Source: DASPLH01 sp035627675 (lineage in GTDB: Bacteria; Acidobacteriota; Terriglobia; Terriglobales; Acidobacteriaceae). Taken from it: a stretch of 31,196 nucleotides of DNA. The notes below the pieces were generated by a model that saw only the letters and a program-made list of their open reading frames with translations, had not been told where the DNA came from and searched no databases. Shown piece after piece: positions 1 through 9,156 of the stretch. A program made the position numbers and the translations under genes. Location of the stretch: NCBI GenBank assembly GCA_035627675.1, contig DASPLH010000117.1, forward strand, positions 1-31,196, given 5' to 3'. Numbering within the stretch: position 1 is the first letter of the stretch; every line of letters begins with the position of its first letter.

Positions 1-28
1 GATGCTCTACCAACTGAGCTACGGACCC
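1..28 (-). tRNA. tRNA gene, 5' part only (cut by window edge)
   Basis: Read on the minus strand from position 28, the sequence gives a 7-nt acceptor arm GGGTCCG, the TA at tRNA positions 8-9, and a canonical D-arm (GCTC, AGTTGGTA, GAGC). It then runs off the window before the anticodon. The isotype therefore cannot be read. Upstream (minus strand) an AT-rich patch around 34-44 contains a TAAATT hexamer that could be a -10 element, but no clear -35 is visible. Confidence 0.9.
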
Positions 29-135
29 GCGCAGTTCTTAATTTAGCACAGTCGCGCAGCATGGCCCGAGGGTCGGAAGGCGTGCAGCGCATGCGGATCG
101 AGCCGCGTTCGTCGGGTGCGACAGCGCGCGCGTGG

Positions 136-918
136 TCAGCCGCCGAGTTGTACAAGCACCCAGTAACCGAGCGCGCACAGGGCCGCGAAGCTCGAACTGC
201 CGAAGTTAACAGAGTCGTTTCCGAGCCTCCCTGGCTTCTCGACGGTCGCGCCCAGCAGGCTGTCCACGATCATGCCTGCCGTGGCGGCGACCACAACCGG
301 CGCGAGGTACGTCGAGTACAGCAAACCCAGCCAGACACTCACGGCGGCGACCACGCATGCCGCGATTACTCCCGCGAGCGTCCCCACCATGGTGATGCCG
401 CCATTGGTCCCCGGAGGCACAGGCTTCAGGGTTGTGATCAGCAGCGCGCGGCCTCCGAAGGCCTGACCGATTTCGCTGGAGACGGTGTCGGCTGCCGCTT
501 CGGCAAGCGCGGCGACTGTCCCGATGAGGAGGGCGCGAGTGCTGTTGCCGTAGAAGGCAAGGGGTGCGGCGCAGAGCGCGGCGGCACCGAGGTTCGCGAA
601 GATCTGGCTCGCCTCACGCCCGCCGTTTCGTTCGGCAACGCCAATCTGCTGCTTCTGGCGATATCCCAGACGGGTCGCGACGAACGTCAGCAGGAACACG
701 GAGACGACCGCCAGCATCGCCAGCGGGCCGGCGGCGAGGCAGATGATGAAAGTCAGCAGCAACCCCGCGCCCGCGCCTCCGGCCGAGACGGCGCGCATGC
801 CCCACGCGGCCAGGGCGAAAGCCGTCGTCAGTCCGAGCGCGGGCAGCGTGCGTTCGGCAAGCATCGCAGCGATGCTCTGGAGTACGGCCGCGTTCAGGAA
901 CTCGGGAGCGGGATCCAT
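136..918 (-). CDS. DUF92 family integral membrane protein
   Basis: About 260 aa, with at least six hydrophobic segments. The DUF92/TIGR00297 hallmarks are visible: a TNGGITMVGTLAG-type Gly-rich loop, a DSLLGATVE motif and a C-terminal LGNDSVNF motif. The family is membrane-bound; plant and cyanobacterial members include the phytyl-phosphate kinase VTE6, but most bacterial members are uncharacterised, so no substrate is assigned. The frame is open up to 1008, but the start at 918 (residues MDPAPEF) is preferred because a GGAAAG ribosome-binding site precedes it and the upstream extension is basic, low-complexity sequence. It is divergent from ku across a spacer of about 140 bp. Confidence 0.85.
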   Translation of the reverse strand: MDPAPEFLNAAVLQSIAAMLAERTLPALGLTTAFALAAWGMRAVSAGGAGAGLLLTFIICLAAGPLAMLAVVSVFLLTFVATRLGYRQKQQIGVAERNGGREASQIFANLGAAALCAAPLAFYGNSTRALLIGTVAALAEAAADTVSSEIGQAFGGRALLITTLKPVPPGTNGGITMVGTLAGVIAACVVAAVSVWLGLLYSTYLAPVVVAATAGMIVDSLLGATVEKPGRLGNDSVNFGSSSFAALCALGYWVLVQLGG

Positions 919-1060
919 TCTTTCCGGTAAGGTTGCCCGGCTTCTTCGCTGCCGCTTGGCGGCACACGCCGGAGTGCACCGCATCGTAACAGAGTGCCGC
1001 GGCGGCATGCGACCTCCGCGGCGGACATCCCATCTTCGGATGTAAGCACTGGAACTTCAC

Positions 1061-1948
1061 ATGGCAGCTTCCGTCTGGTCCGGATACCTGACGTTCGGTC
1101 TTATCTCCATGCCCGTTCGCCTGTTTTCAGGCGCTCGCGGCGAGAGTATCGGTTTTCACATGCTCCACCGCGACGATATGTCGCGCATCAAGCAGCAGTT
1201 GTACTGTCCGGTGGACGATCGCGTCGTGGAACGCAGCGAAATTGTGAAGGGCTACGAGTACCGTAAAGGCGAGTACGTCGTGATCGAACCGGAAGAGATC
1301 AAGAAGATCGAGCCGAAGACGGCGAAGGCGATGGAGATCCTCCAGTTCGTGAGGGCCGACGAAGTGGACCCGATCTACTTCGAGTCCTCCTACTTCATCA
1401 TGCCCGAGGAAGCAGGGCAGCGTCCGTACGCGCTTCTCGCGAAGGCGATGAACGACAGCGGCTACATGGCGATCGCCAAGCTGACCATGCACAACCGTGA
1501 ATATACGGTGATCCTGCGCCCGCACCGCAACGGGCTCATGCTTCACACCATGTACTACGCCAACGAGGTCCGCAGCGTGGACGGGTTCGGCGAGGAGCGC
1601 GCCGACCTGAAGGAAGGCGAGCTGAAGGTGGCCAATCAACTGATCGAGGCGCTGGCCGACAAGTTCGAGCCCGAGCGCTTCCATGACACCTTCCAGGACA
1701 ACCTGAAGGAGCTGATCAAGGCGCGTGTCGAGGGCCGGGAGATTACGCCCGTCGAGAAACCCGGCAAACTCGCGCCGGTCGTGGACCTCATGGACGCCCT
1801 CAAGCAGAGTCTGGCGCAGATGAACAAGCGTCCGGCGGAGAGGGTTGCGGAGGTGCAGGCGTCCAACGAGGCGCGCGCGACGGATAAGAAGCAGCCGGGG
1901 AAGGCAACCGCGAGGGCGTCGAGACCCCGCCGCAAACCCGCAGCCTAG
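1061..1948 (+). CDS. ku: Non-homologous end-joining protein Ku
   Basis: 295 aa, the usual length of bacterial Ku. The N-terminus (WSGYLTFGLISMPVRL) and the central segments (YYANEVR; YALLAKAM) are typical of the Ku core, a ring-shaped homodimer that binds DNA double-strand ends and recruits LigD. The last 45 residues or so are rich in Lys, Arg and Ala (KKQPGKATARASRPRRK), like the basic C-terminal tails known to help DNA binding in other bacterial Ku proteins. No ligD or polymerase-ligase gene is in the window, so the partner must lie elsewhere or be missing. Neighbours are functionally unrelated and the gene is probably monocistronic. Confidence 0.96.
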   Translation: MAASVWSGYLTFGLISMPVRLFSGARGESIGFHMLHRDDMSRIKQQLYCPVDDRVVERSEIVKGYEYRKGEYVVIEPEEIKKIEPKTAKAMEILQFVRADEVDPIYFESSYFIMPEEAGQRPYALLAKAMNDSGYMAIAKLTMHNREYTVILRPHRNGLMLHTMYYANEVRSVDGFGEERADLKEGELKVANQLIEALADKFEPERFHDTFQDNLKELIKARVEGREITPVEKPGKLAPVVDLMDALKQSLAQMNKRPAERVAEVQASNEARATDKKQPGKATARASRPRRKPAA

Positions 1949-2082
1949 AGCAGCCGCTCAAACCACGTCGAGTACCAGGCCGAGCGTCGCCGTGGTCCGC
2001 CCTGGGGACGCAAGGCACCCTCTTCCAGTACAATTGTTGAGTTCCTGCTGAGAAAATCAACGAGTACTGGGCGTACTGTTCA

Positions 2083-3324
2083 ATGAAACTGTTTCGTCAT
2101 GCGGCTAAGTACAGCGCCGCGGCAGCACTGATTTGCTCGATCCTGGCGGTCGGATGCGGAGACACCTTCCGTCCCATCGCCGACCCGATCTTTCAGCCGG
2201 GCGGCGATCCGCAGAACCCGGACCAGGTTGCCGTCGTGCACCACAACGGCGCGGCTCCCGGGATCGTGACCCTGATCAACGTCTCGGGCGACACGAACAT
2301 GGGCAACTTCCCCACGGGCGTCAATCCCGGACTGACCAGCTATGACGTCGCCCATACAGGCGTGTTCGTGCCCAACACGGACTCCGCGACCGTAACCGCG
2401 GCGAGCGGAAACACCAACGTAGTCACCGTTGCGCTGCTGCCCGGATCGAGACCGGTAGCGACGGCCGCCGGCCCGAGTTCCCAGTACGTCCTGAACACCG
2501 GCACGAATAGCGAGTGTCCAAGTTCAGGCTCGGTCGGCGTGATCGGAGTCGCGCTTTCGCTCATCAGCAACATCTGCGTTGGACCGTCCCCGAGTTTCGC
2601 AGTCGTCATCTCAGGGCGGCTCTACGTGCTTGATCGGGCCGCAAACACCGTAACGGTCATTAATGCGAGCACGAACGCCATCATCGCCGTGCTGAATGTC
2701 GGCACGGCCCCTGTCTGGGCGACTCCCAGCATGGACTTCCAATTCCTCTACGTCGTCAACCAGGGCAGCGCGTCGGTGAGCGTCATCAACATGACGAACG
2801 CTTCCGTGGCCACCACCATTCCGACCGGCGGCTCCGGTCCGGTGTTCGGCTTCGTGGACCGCGTGCTCAACCGCCTCTACGTCGTCAATCGCGACAGCAA
2901 CAACGTTTCGGTGTTCGACGCTTCGGTGTCGTCGGCCCCGACAGCGATGCGCGCGCCGATCCCGGTCGGGCCGGCTCCTACGACGATCACTACGGTGGGA
3001 GATGGTTCGAAAGCCTACGTGGGTAACACCGGCAGCAACACGGTCACCGAGATCCGGTCGTCCAACTTCGCCACCACCGACCTCGTTGTCGGCGACGACC
3101 CGGCAGCGACGGTTACCTGGGTCGCGGCGTCTCGCGACGGCAGCAAGCTCTACGCTGCTACGGTCGAACCCAACAACCTGAAGAACGGAACGACGATCAT
3201 CCGCACGAGCGACAACATCAGGGTCGCGCACATGCTCGCTCCGCAGCAGAACCCGAGCTGTAATCCGAGCACTGCATCCTGCACGCTGTATCGGCCTGTG
3301 CAGGTTTCGGGTGGCCGTCCGTAG
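2083..3324 (+). CDS. YVTN-type beta-propeller lipoprotein
   Basis: 413 aa. The N-terminus is a lipoprotein signal peptide: basic start, hydrophobic core, and a lipobox AVGC with the acylated Cys at residue 25. The mature part consists of repeats of about 40 residues containing LYVVN and NNVSVFDAS-like strands, as in YncE/YVTN surface-layer seven-bladed propellers. It is probably an outer-membrane or periplasmic binding or scaffold protein, with no enzymatic residues visible. No strong Shine-Dalgarno precedes the ATG. The gene stands alone between ku and a strong terminator. Confidence 0.85.
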   Translation: MKLFRHAAKYSAAAALICSILAVGCGDTFRPIADPIFQPGGDPQNPDQVAVVHHNGAAPGIVTLINVSGDTNMGNFPTGVNPGLTSYDVAHTGVFVPNTDSATVTAASGNTNVVTVALLPGSRPVATAAGPSSQYVLNTGTNSECPSSGSVGVIGVALSLISNICVGPSPSFAVVISGRLYVLDRAANTVTVINASTNAIIAVLNVGTAPVWATPSMDFQFLYVVNQGSASVSVINMTNASVATTIPTGGSGPVFGFVDRVLNRLYVVNRDSNNVSVFDASVSSAPTAMRAPIPVGPAPTTITTVGDGSKAYVGNTGSNTVTEIRSSNFATTDLVVGDDPAATVTWVAASRDGSKLYAATVEPNNLKNGTTIIRTSDNIRVAHMLAPQQNPSCNPSTASCTLYRPVQVSGGRP

Positions 3325-3344
3325 CAGACGGCGAAGGCAAGAGA

Positions 3345-3378
3345 AAAGGGCGGGGTTCAAACCCCGCCCTTTCGTTTT
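3345..3378. terminator. Bidirectional intrinsic terminator
   Basis: A 12-bp perfect stem (3345-3356 with 3361-3372, AAAGGGCGGGGT and its complement) closes a 4-nt loop. It is followed by TTTT on the plus strand and preceded by AAAA, which reads as TTTT on the minus strand. It lies 20 bp after the lipoprotein stop and 15 bp after the cheX stop on the other strand, so it can end both converging transcripts. Confidence 0.93.
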
Positions 3379-3393
3379 GCACTCGATCCGGCG

Positions 3394-3888
3394 TTACATG
3401 GCGGCCGCGGAATCGTTCCTGCGACGGCGGTTGTAACGCATGGCGATGTTCATGTACACGCTGCCGATGGGCGTATCGAAGCACATGACGAGGGCCTCGG
3501 TGTCCTCCGTGCTCTTGAGCCCTTCCTCGGCGGCATGGACCTCGGGCGGATGGATCTTGAACCGGAAGCCCTGGTCGTTGAGCGAGGTCACGGCGTTCCC
3601 GATGACGAGGTTGGCAAGCTCCGCGACAGTCTCGCGCACGATCTCATCCGTTTCCTGGACGTCTGCGCCCGCGAGGCAGCTCGCGACCTTGGCGGCCGTG
3701 GGGCCTTCCATGTCGAAGATCACGCGGCCTTCGATGTCGCCGGAGACGCCAACGACGGCGGCCGTGCCCTTACGGCGGTAGCCCTCTTCTTCCATGCTCA
3801 TGTCGGCGATCTTCGTCGAGCACTTCAGCATGTCGGCCAGCACGGCGTCAGCCGAGTTGATGAAGGGTTGGATCAATTCCATTCTCAT
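3394..3888 (-). CDS. cheX: CheX-like chemotaxis phosphatase / inhibitor
   Basis: 164 aa. It matches the CheX/CheC/FliY phosphatase fold: one visible ExxN motif (Glu90-Leu-Ala-Asn93 within ETVAELANLVIGNA) would insert into the CheY-P active site to hydrolyse the aspartyl phosphate. Having a single such motif fits CheX rather than CheC. It is the last gene of the minus-strand chemosensory operon, and its ATG overlaps the cheY stop as ATGA. The basic, disordered tail (RYNRRRRNDSAAAM) is unusual. Start is at residue 1; Met3 is an alternative. The likely role is signal termination on the neighbouring CheY. Confidence 0.85.
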   Translation of the reverse strand: MRMELIQPFINSADAVLADMLKCSTKIADMSMEEEGYRRKGTAAVVGVSGDIEGRVIFDMEGPTAAKVASCLAGADVQETDEIVRETVAELANLVIGNAVTSLNDQGFRFKIHPPEVHAAEEGLKSTEDTEALVMCFDTPIGSVYMNIAMRYNRRRRNDSAAAM

Positions 3889-4337
3889 TGCGCTGACTCC
3901 GCACCGGCCGCCGCCGCTGCCACGGTGATGGCATCGTCGCCGAGCACGTACTTGATGACTTCATACAGCAGCTCCGGCTTGACCGGCTTCTGCACGAAGT
4001 GGCGCGCGCCCTTCTGCAGGGCCGCCACGATGTTTTCCTGATATCCGACGGAGGAGACCATGATGACGCGTGCCTCGGGATGCTGGCGCACGATGCGCTC
4101 AGCGGCCTCGATGCCTTCCATCTGCGGCATCGTGATGTCCATCAGCACGACGTCCGGCCGGGTGCGGTCGTACTCTGTGATGGCAGTGCAACCGTCGCCG
4201 GCTTCGCCGGCCACCTGCCCTCCGAAGGTCTCGATGATGCGCATGAGGTTCTTGCGCGCGAACACCGAATCATCAACCACCAGGTAGCGGATCGGCTGCC
4301 GGTCTTTCGCTCGAAGCATTGCCGCAAATTGATCCAT
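3885..4337 (-). CDS. cheY: Single-domain response regulator CheY
   Basis: 150 aa. A complete receiver: acidic pair Asp22-Asp23, phospho-acceptor Asp67 (LMDITMP), Ser95/Ser96 and Lys117 (QKPVKP). There is no output domain, only an Ala-rich C-terminal tail of about 15 residues. GAGG sits 4 nt before the ATG. It is co-transcribed with CheA, CheB and CheX, so it is the likely diffusible output of this array. The target (motor, pilus or other) is not shown by the sequence, as no flagellar genes are present in the window. Confidence 0.92.
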   Translation of the reverse strand: MDQFAAMLRAKDRQPIRYLVVDDSVFARKNLMRIIETFGGQVAGEAGDGCTAITEYDRTRPDVVLMDITMPQMEGIEAAERIVRQHPEARVIMVSSVGYQENIVAALQKGARHFVQKPVKPELLYEVIKYVLGDDAITVAAAAAGAESAQ

Positions 4338-4388
4338 AAGTCCTCACATCGTGTCGCCGGCTGCTGACGCGGCCCGCGACAGTTCTGG

Positions 4389-5462
4389 CTAGAATTTCGC
4401 TGCCATGCGCTGCCGTTCGGCGGCGCAGCTACTCTGCAAAGTGTTGGCCAGGGCGTCAAGCGGCACGACCCGCGCCGCGTACCCCCGGTCGATCGCGACC
4501 TTCGGCATGCCAAAGACGACCGAAGACGCTTCGTTCTGCGCGATGGTCAATGCTCCGGCGCGTCGCATCGCGCCCAATCCCTCGGCCCCATCGTCGCCCA
4601 TGCCGGTCATGATCAGTCCAATCGCATCCGGGCCGAACTCCACGGCCGAGTGGAACAGCACGTCCGCCGACGGCCTGTGTCCGTTGACGCGAGGCTCGTC
4701 GGTGAGCACCGCGATATTCGCCTGGGGCATGCGGCGTACCTTGATGTGCCGGTTGCCGGGACAGACCAGCGCGCGTCCGGCCAGCAGCAGGTCGCCCGAC
4801 TCCGCCTCTTTTACGTCTATCGTGCAACACTCATCGAGACGGCGCGCAAACAACTCGGTGAAGCCTTCCGGCATGTGCTGAACGATCACGATCGCGGCAG
4901 GGAAGTCAGCCGGCAACTGCGACAGCAGGTATTGCAAGGTGTTCGGGCCGCCGGTCGAAATCCCAATCGCAATAATCTTCTGCGCCAGTGGGCGCTGCAT
5001 CGACTTCTTATGCACGCGCTCGAAGCGGACCGGCAGACCTTGTCGCGATGCGGGCAGCCGAGTCATCCCGGCAGCCTTGATCTTCGAGATCAGGTCGCGC
5101 GCGACCTCGTCCATGTTGGCCGAAAGAGCGTCCTTCGGTTTCGCGACGAAATCGAACGCGCCCAGGTTCAACGCCTTGAAGGTCGCGGTCGCGCCCGTGG
5201 TGGTGTGCGCCGAGACGACGATGACCGGAATCTGGAAGCGGCGCATGATCTGGCGCAGCGTCTCCATGCCGTCCATGCGAGGCATTTCGAGATCGAGGGT
5301 GACGACGTCTGGCCGAAGCTCTTCAATCTTCTTCAGCGCGAATTCGCCGTCCATCGCCGTGCCCACGACCTGGATCGAGCTGTCACGCTCGAGGATCTGG
5401 GGGATGAGCTTCCGCATCAACGCGGAGTCGTCTACCACAAGGACGCGCACGCCGGACTTCAT
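4389..5462 (-). CDS. cheB: Protein-glutamate methylesterase CheB
   Basis: 357 aa. N-terminal receiver (Asp11/Asp12, phospho-Asp57, Lys108), linker, then the CheB methylesterase domain with the Ser-His-Asp triad visible at Ser169 (GISTGGP), His196 (VQHMPEG) and Asp291 (TGMGDDG). It would demethylate or deamidate receptor glutamates when phosphorylated by CheA. The ATG overlaps the cheA stop (ATGA), which implies translational coupling. It pairs with the cheR two genes upstream and the mcp at the head of the operon. Confidence 0.97.
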   Translation of the reverse strand: MKSGVRVLVVDDSALMRKLIPQILERDSSIQVVGTAMDGEFALKKIEELRPDVVTLDLEMPRMDGMETLRQIMRRFQIPVIVVSAHTTTGATATFKALNLGAFDFVAKPKDALSANMDEVARDLISKIKAAGMTRLPASRQGLPVRFERVHKKSMQRPLAQKIIAIGISTGGPNTLQYLLSQLPADFPAAIVIVQHMPEGFTELFARRLDECCTIDVKEAESGDLLLAGRALVCPGNRHIKVRRMPQANIAVLTDEPRVNGHRPSADVLFHSAVEFGPDAIGLIMTGMGDDGAEGLGAMRRAGALTIAQNEASSVVFGMPKVAIDRGYAARVVPLDALANTLQSSCAAERQRMAAKF

Positions 5463-7591
5463 ACAGATACTCCTACCTTGTGCGCCAGTGTCAGGTGCCC
5501 GACGCGCTCTACCACTTCCGAGATATTCAGAATCAGGACCACTCTTCCGTCTCCGAGCACGGAAGCGCCCGTCACAAGCTCGCTGGAGAGGACATCGTCA
5601 TCGAGCGCCTTGATGACCAGCTCCTGCTCGCCCGCCATCCGGTCCACAACCAGGCCGAACTTGCGGTGGCCGAGCGCCACGACCACAACGAACACCTTGT
5701 CGGACTCGACTCGCGCATCGCCCTCGACCATATCCCTGAGCCGCACAAGGGTAAGCAGTTCTTCGCGCAGGCGCATCACTTCGTGGTTGTCGACCACGTG
5801 GATATCGCTCTCGTAGGCGCGCGTGATTTCCAGCACAGAGCCGAGCGGGACCGCATACAGGCGTTCACTCACGCGGAAGAGCAGCGCTTTGATGATGGCC
5901 AGCGTAAGCGGCAGCTTCAACTGGAAGGTGGTGCCGCGGCCAAGCTCCGTGTGAATCGCAATCTGTCCCTTCAGGCGGTCCATCACGGACTTCACCACGT
6001 CCATGCCGACGCCGCGCCCGGAAACCTCGGTCACGCGTTCGGCCGTGCTGAAGCCGCACTGGAAAATCAGATTCAGGGTGTCGCCATCGCTCAGTCTCGC
6101 CAGCTCTTCGGCCGAGATGACGCCCTTTTCGACCGCCTTTCGCGCAACCTTGGTGCGGTCGATGCCGCGGCCGTCGTCGGAAATCTCTATCACCACCTGG
6201 TTGCCCTGGTGGTAGGCGTTGAGTTTGATCGAGCCCTTCTCGGGCTTGCCGGCCGCGAGCCGCTCCTCCGGTGTTTCGATCCCGTGGGCAACGGCGTTGC
6301 GCACAAGGTGCGTCAGTGGTTCGGACAGCGCGTCGAGGATGCTCTTGTCGAGATCCGTGTTCTCGCCTTGCAGGATCAGATCGACCTGCTTTTTCTCGAA
6401 CTTCGATACGTCGCGCACCACGCGTGGGAAGCGCCGGAACAGCTGCTCGACGGGCACCATGCGGATCTTCATCACCGAGCGTTGCAGCTTGCCCAGGACT
6501 TGCGATTGGAACGACATGGCGTCCACGAGCTGGTTGCGAAGCGGATCTTTCGGGAATCGCCTGCCAAACGAAGCGATCGCATCGGCCAGCATCGACTTGC
6601 CGATGATGAGTTCTCCGACGAGGTCCATGACGGTGTCGATGCGCTCGGCATCCACTCGGAGCACGTTGTCCGATTGCGGAGCAGGGGCCGCAGGCTTTGC
6701 GCTCTTCTTTGCCGGCTCGGAACTCGTACCCGCATCCGGGGACGATGGAGCAAGGATGCCGAGCACGTCATGATCGGCGGCGGGCGCGGCGCCCGGCGAC
6801 GGTGCCGGCTCAACCTCAAGGTTCAAGGGAGAGGGCGGGATCACTTCGCTTACAGGCTCGGACTTCGCCGACTCATAGGCGGCGACGCGAACCTCAGCGA
6901 CAACCGCAGGAACCTTGGCTTTCTTCTCGATCCAGTCTTGCTGGTGATACGTGGCGAGGACACCCTCGACGACATCCGGCACTTCCACCGCGTTCTCGTC
7001 CGGATGCATCAGCAGGATGGTGCCGACCTCCTGCAAGACGTTGCGAATGAGTTGCAGCGCGGCGGCGCGCATCGGGCATTGTGGATCGATGCGAAGAGCG
7101 AAGTTGACAAGGTTCTGCCCCGCAACGGCATTCTGCTGAACCACGAGGCGCTCGTATTCGGTCCATTGGAAGGTGGGAGCAAACTCGGCGTTCGCATTGC
7201 TGTCCGGGTTGACCACGGCCTTGATCATGGCCAGCAACGATTCACTCGACGGCGGCTGCAGGTCGCCCTTGTAGGCCGACAGCATGCCGTCGAATACGTC
7301 TGCCGCGCTCAGCACAAGTTCCGCAAGCTGCGAGCCGCTGCGGGCGGCAATCTCGGGCGTCAGTACGTCTTCCAGGGCGTGCGAGAGCTCGCTCAGCTCG
7401 CGGTATCCACACGCGGCCGAGTCACCCTTCAGCGTGTGCATCGTGCGACGGATGCTGCGCACGAGTTCCGGATTGGACGGGTCTTCTTCGAGCGAGAGTC
7501 CATCTTCGTTGAGCGTTTGCAGGAGTTCCTGCGCACTCTCAAAGAAGAGATTCTTCAACTCATTGACCCGGTCTTCCGAAAAGAAGTTCAC
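5459..7591 (-). CDS. cheA: Chemotaxis histidine kinase CheA (classical architecture)
   Basis: 710 aa with a GTG start, preceded by GAGG. Domains in order: HPt (1-110) with phospho-His52 in MHTLKGDSA; a P2-like CheY/CheB-binding domain (about 155-235); a Pro/Ala linker (250-305); P3 dimerisation (about 310-375); an ATPase with N-box (Asn432 in RNAVAHG), G1 (DDGRGID, 472-478) and G2 (GRGVGMDVV, 525-533); and a C-terminal CheW-like P5 (about 570-700). There is no receiver domain, unlike the second CheA at 22008. It is one nucleotide from the cheR stop and overlaps cheB. Confidence 0.97.
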   Translation of the reverse strand: MNFFSEDRVNELKNLFFESAQELLQTLNEDGLSLEEDPSNPELVRSIRRTMHTLKGDSAACGYRELSELSHALEDVLTPEIAARSGSQLAELVLSAADVFDGMLSAYKGDLQPPSSESLLAMIKAVVNPDSNANAEFAPTFQWTEYERLVVQQNAVAGQNLVNFALRIDPQCPMRAAALQLIRNVLQEVGTILLMHPDENAVEVPDVVEGVLATYHQQDWIEKKAKVPAVVAEVRVAAYESAKSEPVSEVIPPSPLNLEVEPAPSPGAAPAADHDVLGILAPSSPDAGTSSEPAKKSAKPAAPAPQSDNVLRVDAERIDTVMDLVGELIIGKSMLADAIASFGRRFPKDPLRNQLVDAMSFQSQVLGKLQRSVMKIRMVPVEQLFRRFPRVVRDVSKFEKKQVDLILQGENTDLDKSILDALSEPLTHLVRNAVAHGIETPEERLAAGKPEKGSIKLNAYHQGNQVVIEISDDGRGIDRTKVARKAVEKGVISAEELARLSDGDTLNLIFQCGFSTAERVTEVSGRGVGMDVVKSVMDRLKGQIAIHTELGRGTTFQLKLPLTLAIIKALLFRVSERLYAVPLGSVLEITRAYESDIHVVDNHEVMRLREELLTLVRLRDMVEGDARVESDKVFVVVVALGHRKFGLVVDRMAGEQELVIKALDDDVLSSELVTGASVLGDGRVVLILNISEVVERVGHLTLAHKVGVSV

Positions 7592-7592
7592 C

Positions 7593-8492
7593 TTAGCCCT
7601 CGATCCTCTGGTATGCGGTGCCGTTGTTCTGGTGCATCATGCGGAACTTATCGGTCAAGCCAAACAGGCTCTCCGCGTGACCGACCAGGAGGTATCCCTC
7701 GGAGTTCAAGCAGCGCCAGAACTTCTCGATGAGCCGCTTCTGTTCCGCCTCGTCGAAATAGATCATGACGTTGCGGCAGAAGATGACGTCGTTGCGCGCC
7801 GGGAGGAACTCGGTCTTGAGGTTGTGGAAGTCGAAGTGGACCAGTTCCTTGAGTCCCTTCTTCACCACGTAGCGCTCGCCCACCTTGTCGAAGTAGCGCA
7901 GGCGGTAGGTGTAGTCCACGGAATCCATCTGGTTCTCGTTGTACGCGCCTTCCTGCGCGGCCCGCAGGACCGAGTAGTTGATGTCCGAGGCCAGGATCTC
8001 AACCTTCCAGGGAGGAGGGATGAGCGGCTTGGGGGAGGGCATCTCGAATGGCAGCGGATTGCGCAGGTAGTAGTAAGCCAGCGCGTCGGCCACCTGCATG
8101 GCGATCGTGTACGGCTCCTGGCCCGTGCTGCATCCCGCGCTCCAGATGCGCAGCGACCAATCGCGACGCTCCTGCTTGCGGTGCAGCATCTGTTCCAGCA
8201 CAACTTTCTGGAACAGCTCGAGCTGCGGCTTGTTGCGGAAGAAACTGGTCTCGTTGACGGTGAGGTTCTCGAGCAGGGCGTTCAGCTCGGCCTTGCCTTC
8301 GCGGCTGGTCAACAGGCGATAGTAGTTGTAGAAAGTGTCGAGGCCGCAGGCACGGAGCCGCCGCTGCAACCTGTCCTGCAAAAAGTGGGCGCGGCGCTCG
8401 TCGAAATACATGCCGCACTCCTGGTACACCAGGGTTTGCAGGAGCTTCAGTTCTGCATCAGTCAAATTGACGCCTACAGACGGAGATGCCAT
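7593..8492 (-). CDS. cheR: MCP methyltransferase CheR
   Basis: 299 aa from Met at 8492. N-terminal CheR all-alpha domain, the NETSFFRN motif, and the SAM-binding motif IWSAGCSTGQEPYTIA (residues 117-132). A Pro-rich insertion of about 20 residues (around 143-163, NPLPFEMPSPKP) interrupts the methyltransferase domain and is absent from the second CheR of the window. The frame stays open to 8648, but the extra residues are Arg/Ser/Ala-rich junk-like sequence, so the start at 8492 is chosen. The 181-bp spacer to cheW (8493-8673) holds no clear terminator or promoter that I can support. Confidence 0.94.
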   Translation of the reverse strand: MASPSVGVNLTDAELKLLQTLVYQECGMYFDERRAHFLQDRLQRRLRACGLDTFYNYYRLLTSREGKAELNALLENLTVNETSFFRNKPQLELFQKVVLEQMLHRKQERRDWSLRIWSAGCSTGQEPYTIAMQVADALAYYYLRNPLPFEMPSPKPLIPPPWKVEILASDINYSVLRAAQEGAYNENQMDSVDYTYRLRYFDKVGERYVVKKGLKELVHFDFHNLKTEFLPARNDVIFCRNVMIYFDEAEQKRLIEKFWRCLNSEGYLLVGHAESLFGLTDKFRMMHQNNGTAYQRIEG

Positions 8493-8673
8493 CTTCTCGC
8501 TTCCACTTCGTGCCGCGCGTGGTGCCGCCGCACAGACTGTATTTTTCCGCGACGCGCTCCTTGCGGAGAGTGAGCGGTTGGGGGAGGGCAGCGGCCCTCT
8601 ACGGCCGGGGCCGTGTTTCCGTGTCCCTGGAACGGCGCATCGGTACAAGGCCCTCTTTTCGTAACTCGACAGG

Positions 8674-9144
8674 TCAGGCGCCTGCGGCTGTGGCCAGTTC
8701 GCCGAGCCTCTTCAGATCGCCGCGCTGCATGATCCTCTCGAGATCCACCAGGATGACCAGCTTCGCCTTCAACTTGGCGACGCCTGTCACGTAGTTGACC
8801 TCGTTTTCGCCGAAGACGTTGGGTGGCGGCTCGACATCGTCGGGGTTGATCTTGATGACCTCGCTGGCGGTGTCCACCAGCAGTCCCACGATCTTGCCGG
8901 CCACTTCCGCGACCAGGATGCGGTTCTTCTTGTTCGGCGTGATTTCCTTCTCCCCGAAGCGCTTCCGCAGATCGATGACGGGGATGATCTTGCCGCGAAG
9001 GTTGATGACTCCCTCGATGAAGTCCGGAGAGTCCGGCACGGTAGTGACTTCCATGCTCCGCACGATCTCGTGGACGAACTCGATGGGCACTCCGAAGTTC
9101 TCGCGACCCACGCGGAAACCGACGACTTGCATGTCCTTGGCCAT
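8674..9144 (-). CDS. cheW: Chemotaxis coupling protein CheW
   Basis: 156 aa, one CheW domain with the signature EGVINLRGKIIPVIDLRKRF in the receptor/kinase-binding core. It bridges the adjacent MCP and CheA in the array. An ideal GGAGG lies 6 nt before the ATG, and the gene begins 12 bp after the mcp stop. Confidence 0.96.
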   Translation of the reverse strand: MAKDMQVVGFRVGRENFGVPIEFVHEIVRSMEVTTVPDSPDFIEGVINLRGKIIPVIDLRKRFGEKEITPNKKNRILVAEVAGKIVGLLVDTASEVIKINPDDVEPPPNVFGENEVNYVTGVAKLKAKLVILVDLERIMQRGDLKRLGELATAAGA

Positions 9145-9156
9145 GAACGCCTCCGG

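Noticed and set aside
5480..7732. Long plus-strand open frame of about 750 codons
   Set aside because: Exact antisense shadow of cheA, with no domain or plausible start signal.
8493..8648. N-terminal extension of cheR
   Set aside because: Fifty-two Arg/Ser/Ala-rich residues with no family match; the Met at 8492 gives the standard CheR N-terminus.
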